NCBI GenBank assembly: GCA_964373495.1
Contig: CAYJUW010000005.1
Coordinates: 1-29,176, forward strand
Source: JACQMJ01 sp964373495
GTDB lineage: Bacteria > Patescibacteriota > Minisyncoccia > Sungbacterales > SURF-37
Direction of reading: 5' to 3'
Length of the DNA: 29,176 nt
Shown in pieces: positions 27,819 to 29,176 of this stretch. The notes under the pieces were generated by a model. It was not told where the DNA came from. It worked only from the letters and a program-made list of their open reading frames with translations, and searched no databases. The translations under genes were made by a program, and so were the position numbers. Numbering within the stretch: position 1 is the first letter of the stretch; every line of letters begins with the position of its first letter.

Positions 27819-29176
27819 TCAAGGTGACCTTTTTGACAGCGGCCCGGTAGACGTATCGTCCACTATAAACCCTAGCTTGCGAATCCGTTCACGGAGCTGA
27901 TCGGCCGCGGCCCACTTCCGGGCCTTGCGGAGCGATTCGCGCTCGGCGACGAGTTTCCTGACCTGCGACGGAATGGCCGCGGCCTGGCGCTTGCTGAGAT
28001 TCAGGCCGAATACGCGGTCAAATTCCAAAACCGTCGCCCGGATAAGCCGTGCGGCACGCGCGGTGAGCAGCTCGCGATCGAGCATGGCGTTTCCGTAGTG
28101 GAGAAGCTCTTGCAGAACGGCAAGCGCCTTCGGCATATTGAGGTCATCGCCCATGGCGGCCCGGAACTGCTTCTCGGCCGCGGCAATGACCGCGAGCGCC
28201 TCGTTCTCGTCTTTGAGGTGGCCGACAGTAGCGTACGGGCCGCGATCTAGCCGCTCGAGGGCATTCAAAAGCGTCAGCCGGCCCTGGCGCGCCGCGACAA
28301 GGGCCTTCCAAGTGAAATTCAGCGGTTTCCGGTAGTGCGCGCCCAATACGAAGTACCGGAAATCCATCGGGTCACAGCCCTTCTCCCCGAGGTCGGCGAG
28401 GGTATAGACATTGCCGAGGGACTTCGACATTTTCTTCCCATCCACCAGGAGATGCTCGCCCTCGATAAAGTAACGGACAAAAGGCCTGCCGGTCGCACCT
28501 TCGGACTGCGCGATTTCGTCCTCGTGGTGCGGGAAGAGAAGGTCCACCCCGCCGGCATGGATGTCAAAGGTCGGGCCGAGATACTTCATGGACATGGCTG
28601 AGCACTCGATGTGCCAGCCGGGTCGCCCGCGGCCGAACGGGGCTTTCCAAGACGGTTCGCTCAGCTTCTTCGCCTTCCAAAGCGCAAAATCCCGCGCCTC
28701 AGCCTTGGAATACTCATCGGCGCTCACCCGCGCCCCGGCTTTCAATTTCCGCTGCTTCACCCGCGAGAGCTTGCCGTAGAGTTTAAACTTCGAGATATCA
28801 AAATACACCCCATCGGCCGTTCGATAGGCAAGCTTCTTTCCCAGGAGTGTGTAAATCAGCCGGATCATATCGCGGATATGTCCAGTTGCCCGCGGATACT
28901 TCCAAGCCGGCAAGATGCCGAGCTTCTTGATGTCGCGGAAAAAGGCCTTGGCGTAAAATTCAGTAAACGCCTTCAGTGTTTGGCCCTTGGCTTGCGCCCC
29001 GCGAATGGTCTTATCATCTACGTCGGTCAGGTTCATCACCTGCCTGACCTTCAGCCCGTTGAATTCCAGCGTCCGCCGCAACACATCCTCGAACACATAG
29101 GTGCGGAGGTTGCCGATGTGGGCGTAGTTATAGACCGTGGGACCGCAGGTGTATAAACCAACCCGGCCCTTTCGCA
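27819..29176 (-). CDS. cysS: Cysteinyl-tRNA synthetase (5' end outside window)
   Basis: This enzyme charges tRNA-Cys. The minus-strand frame is open to the window edge and reads GLYTCGPTVYNYAHIGNLRT just inside it, so the gene starts beyond 29176; GTG 29096 is internal. It has the HIGH-type motif AHIGN, zinc ligands Cys (YTCGP), Cys (WHIECSAM) and His/Glu (DLLFPHHEDE), and KMSKSLGN. The C-terminal DALR-like helices are present but the protein ends early (RIRKLGFIVDDTSTGPLSKR), typical of short CysRS. About 452 codons are visible. Confidence 0.97.
   Translation of the reverse strand, partial: RKGRVGLYTCGPTVYNYAHIGNLRTYVFEDVLRRTLEFNGLKVRQVMNLTDVDDKTIRGAQAKGQTLKAFTEFYAKAFFRDIKKLGILPAWKYPRATGHIRDMIRLIYTLLGKKLAYRTADGVYFDISKFKLYGKLSRVKQRKLKAGARVSADEYSKAEARDFALWKAKKLSEPSWKAPFGRGRPGWHIECSAMSMKYLGPTFDIHAGGVDLLFPHHEDEIAQSEGATGRPFVRYFIEGEHLLVDGKKMSKSLGNVYTLADLGEKGCDPMDFRYFVLGAHYRKPLNFTWKALVAARQGRLTLLNALERLDRGPYATVGHLKDENEALAVIAAAEKQFRAAMGDDLNMPKALAVLQELLHYGNAMLDRELLTARAARLIRATVLEFDRVFGLNLSKRQAAAIPSQVRKLVAERESLRKARKWAAADQLRERIRKLGFIVDDTSTGPLSKRSP

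Overview
The window looks like a chromosomal segment of a reduced-genome bacterium, most likely a Candidate Phyla Radiation (Patescibacteria, Parcubacteria-like) organism. This assignment is inferred from gene content and style, not from a marker-gene tree. The supporting signs are many small genes with no close family, a stripped DNA-maintenance gene set, start codons sitting 5-10 nt behind a -10 box with no Shine-Dalgarno, and gaps packed with short inverted repeats. The DNA is GC-rich. UGA is used as a normal stop (atpA and atpG end in TGA), so the recoded lineages SR1 and Gracilibacteria are unlikely. No rRNA, tRNA, CRISPR array or insertion sequence was seen.

Layout. 1-4851 (+): F1 part of ATP synthase (atpA, atpG, atpD, a half-length atpC) and a small beta-carbonic-anhydrase-like gene. 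4852-6265 (+): repeats, a small ORF, a HExxH protein with its own promoter, and a probably frameshifted partner. 6322-8062 (-): a membrane-anchored coiled-coil protein, a four-helix membrane protein and a 2-Cys peroxiredoxin, divergent from 8124-8942 (+), a cysteine-free MutY-like glycosylase. 9064-10354 (+): a cupredoxin-like anchored protein and an anchored orphan. 10355-10520: a folded element resembling a TPP riboswitch on the minus strand. 10553-15496 (+): ftsK, a small lipoprotein, a truncated paralogue, a sigma-region-4-like regulator, an anchored Ig-like protein and recA. 15497-16140: repeats and a candidate structured RNA on the minus strand. 16143-17486 (-): the classic rpsF-ssb-rpsR set. 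17555-20137 (-): a remnant of the ychF 3' end, ychF and purD. 20251-23734 (+): two phosphohexomutase start fragments bracketing a toxin-antitoxin pair, a HAD-type phosphomannomutase-like gene, rmuC, an orphan and rplU. 24227-26660 (-): a small orphan, recR and dnaB. 27022-27462 (+): a lower-GC orphan with one in-frame UGA. 27819-29176 (-): cysS, whose 5' end lies outside the window.

Together the recognisable genes cover ATP synthesis, replication and repair (dnaB, ssb, recA, recR, rmuC, mutY-like, ftsK), translation (S6, S18, L21, CysRS, YchF) and redox defence. The most interesting material lies between and inside them. It includes a palindromic repeat that has become coding sequence inside atpA, a duplicated terminator-promoter-start module, gene relics that suggest one type of phosphomannomutase was replaced by an unrelated one, a perfect 48-bp palindrome, and two unclassified folded RNA candidates.
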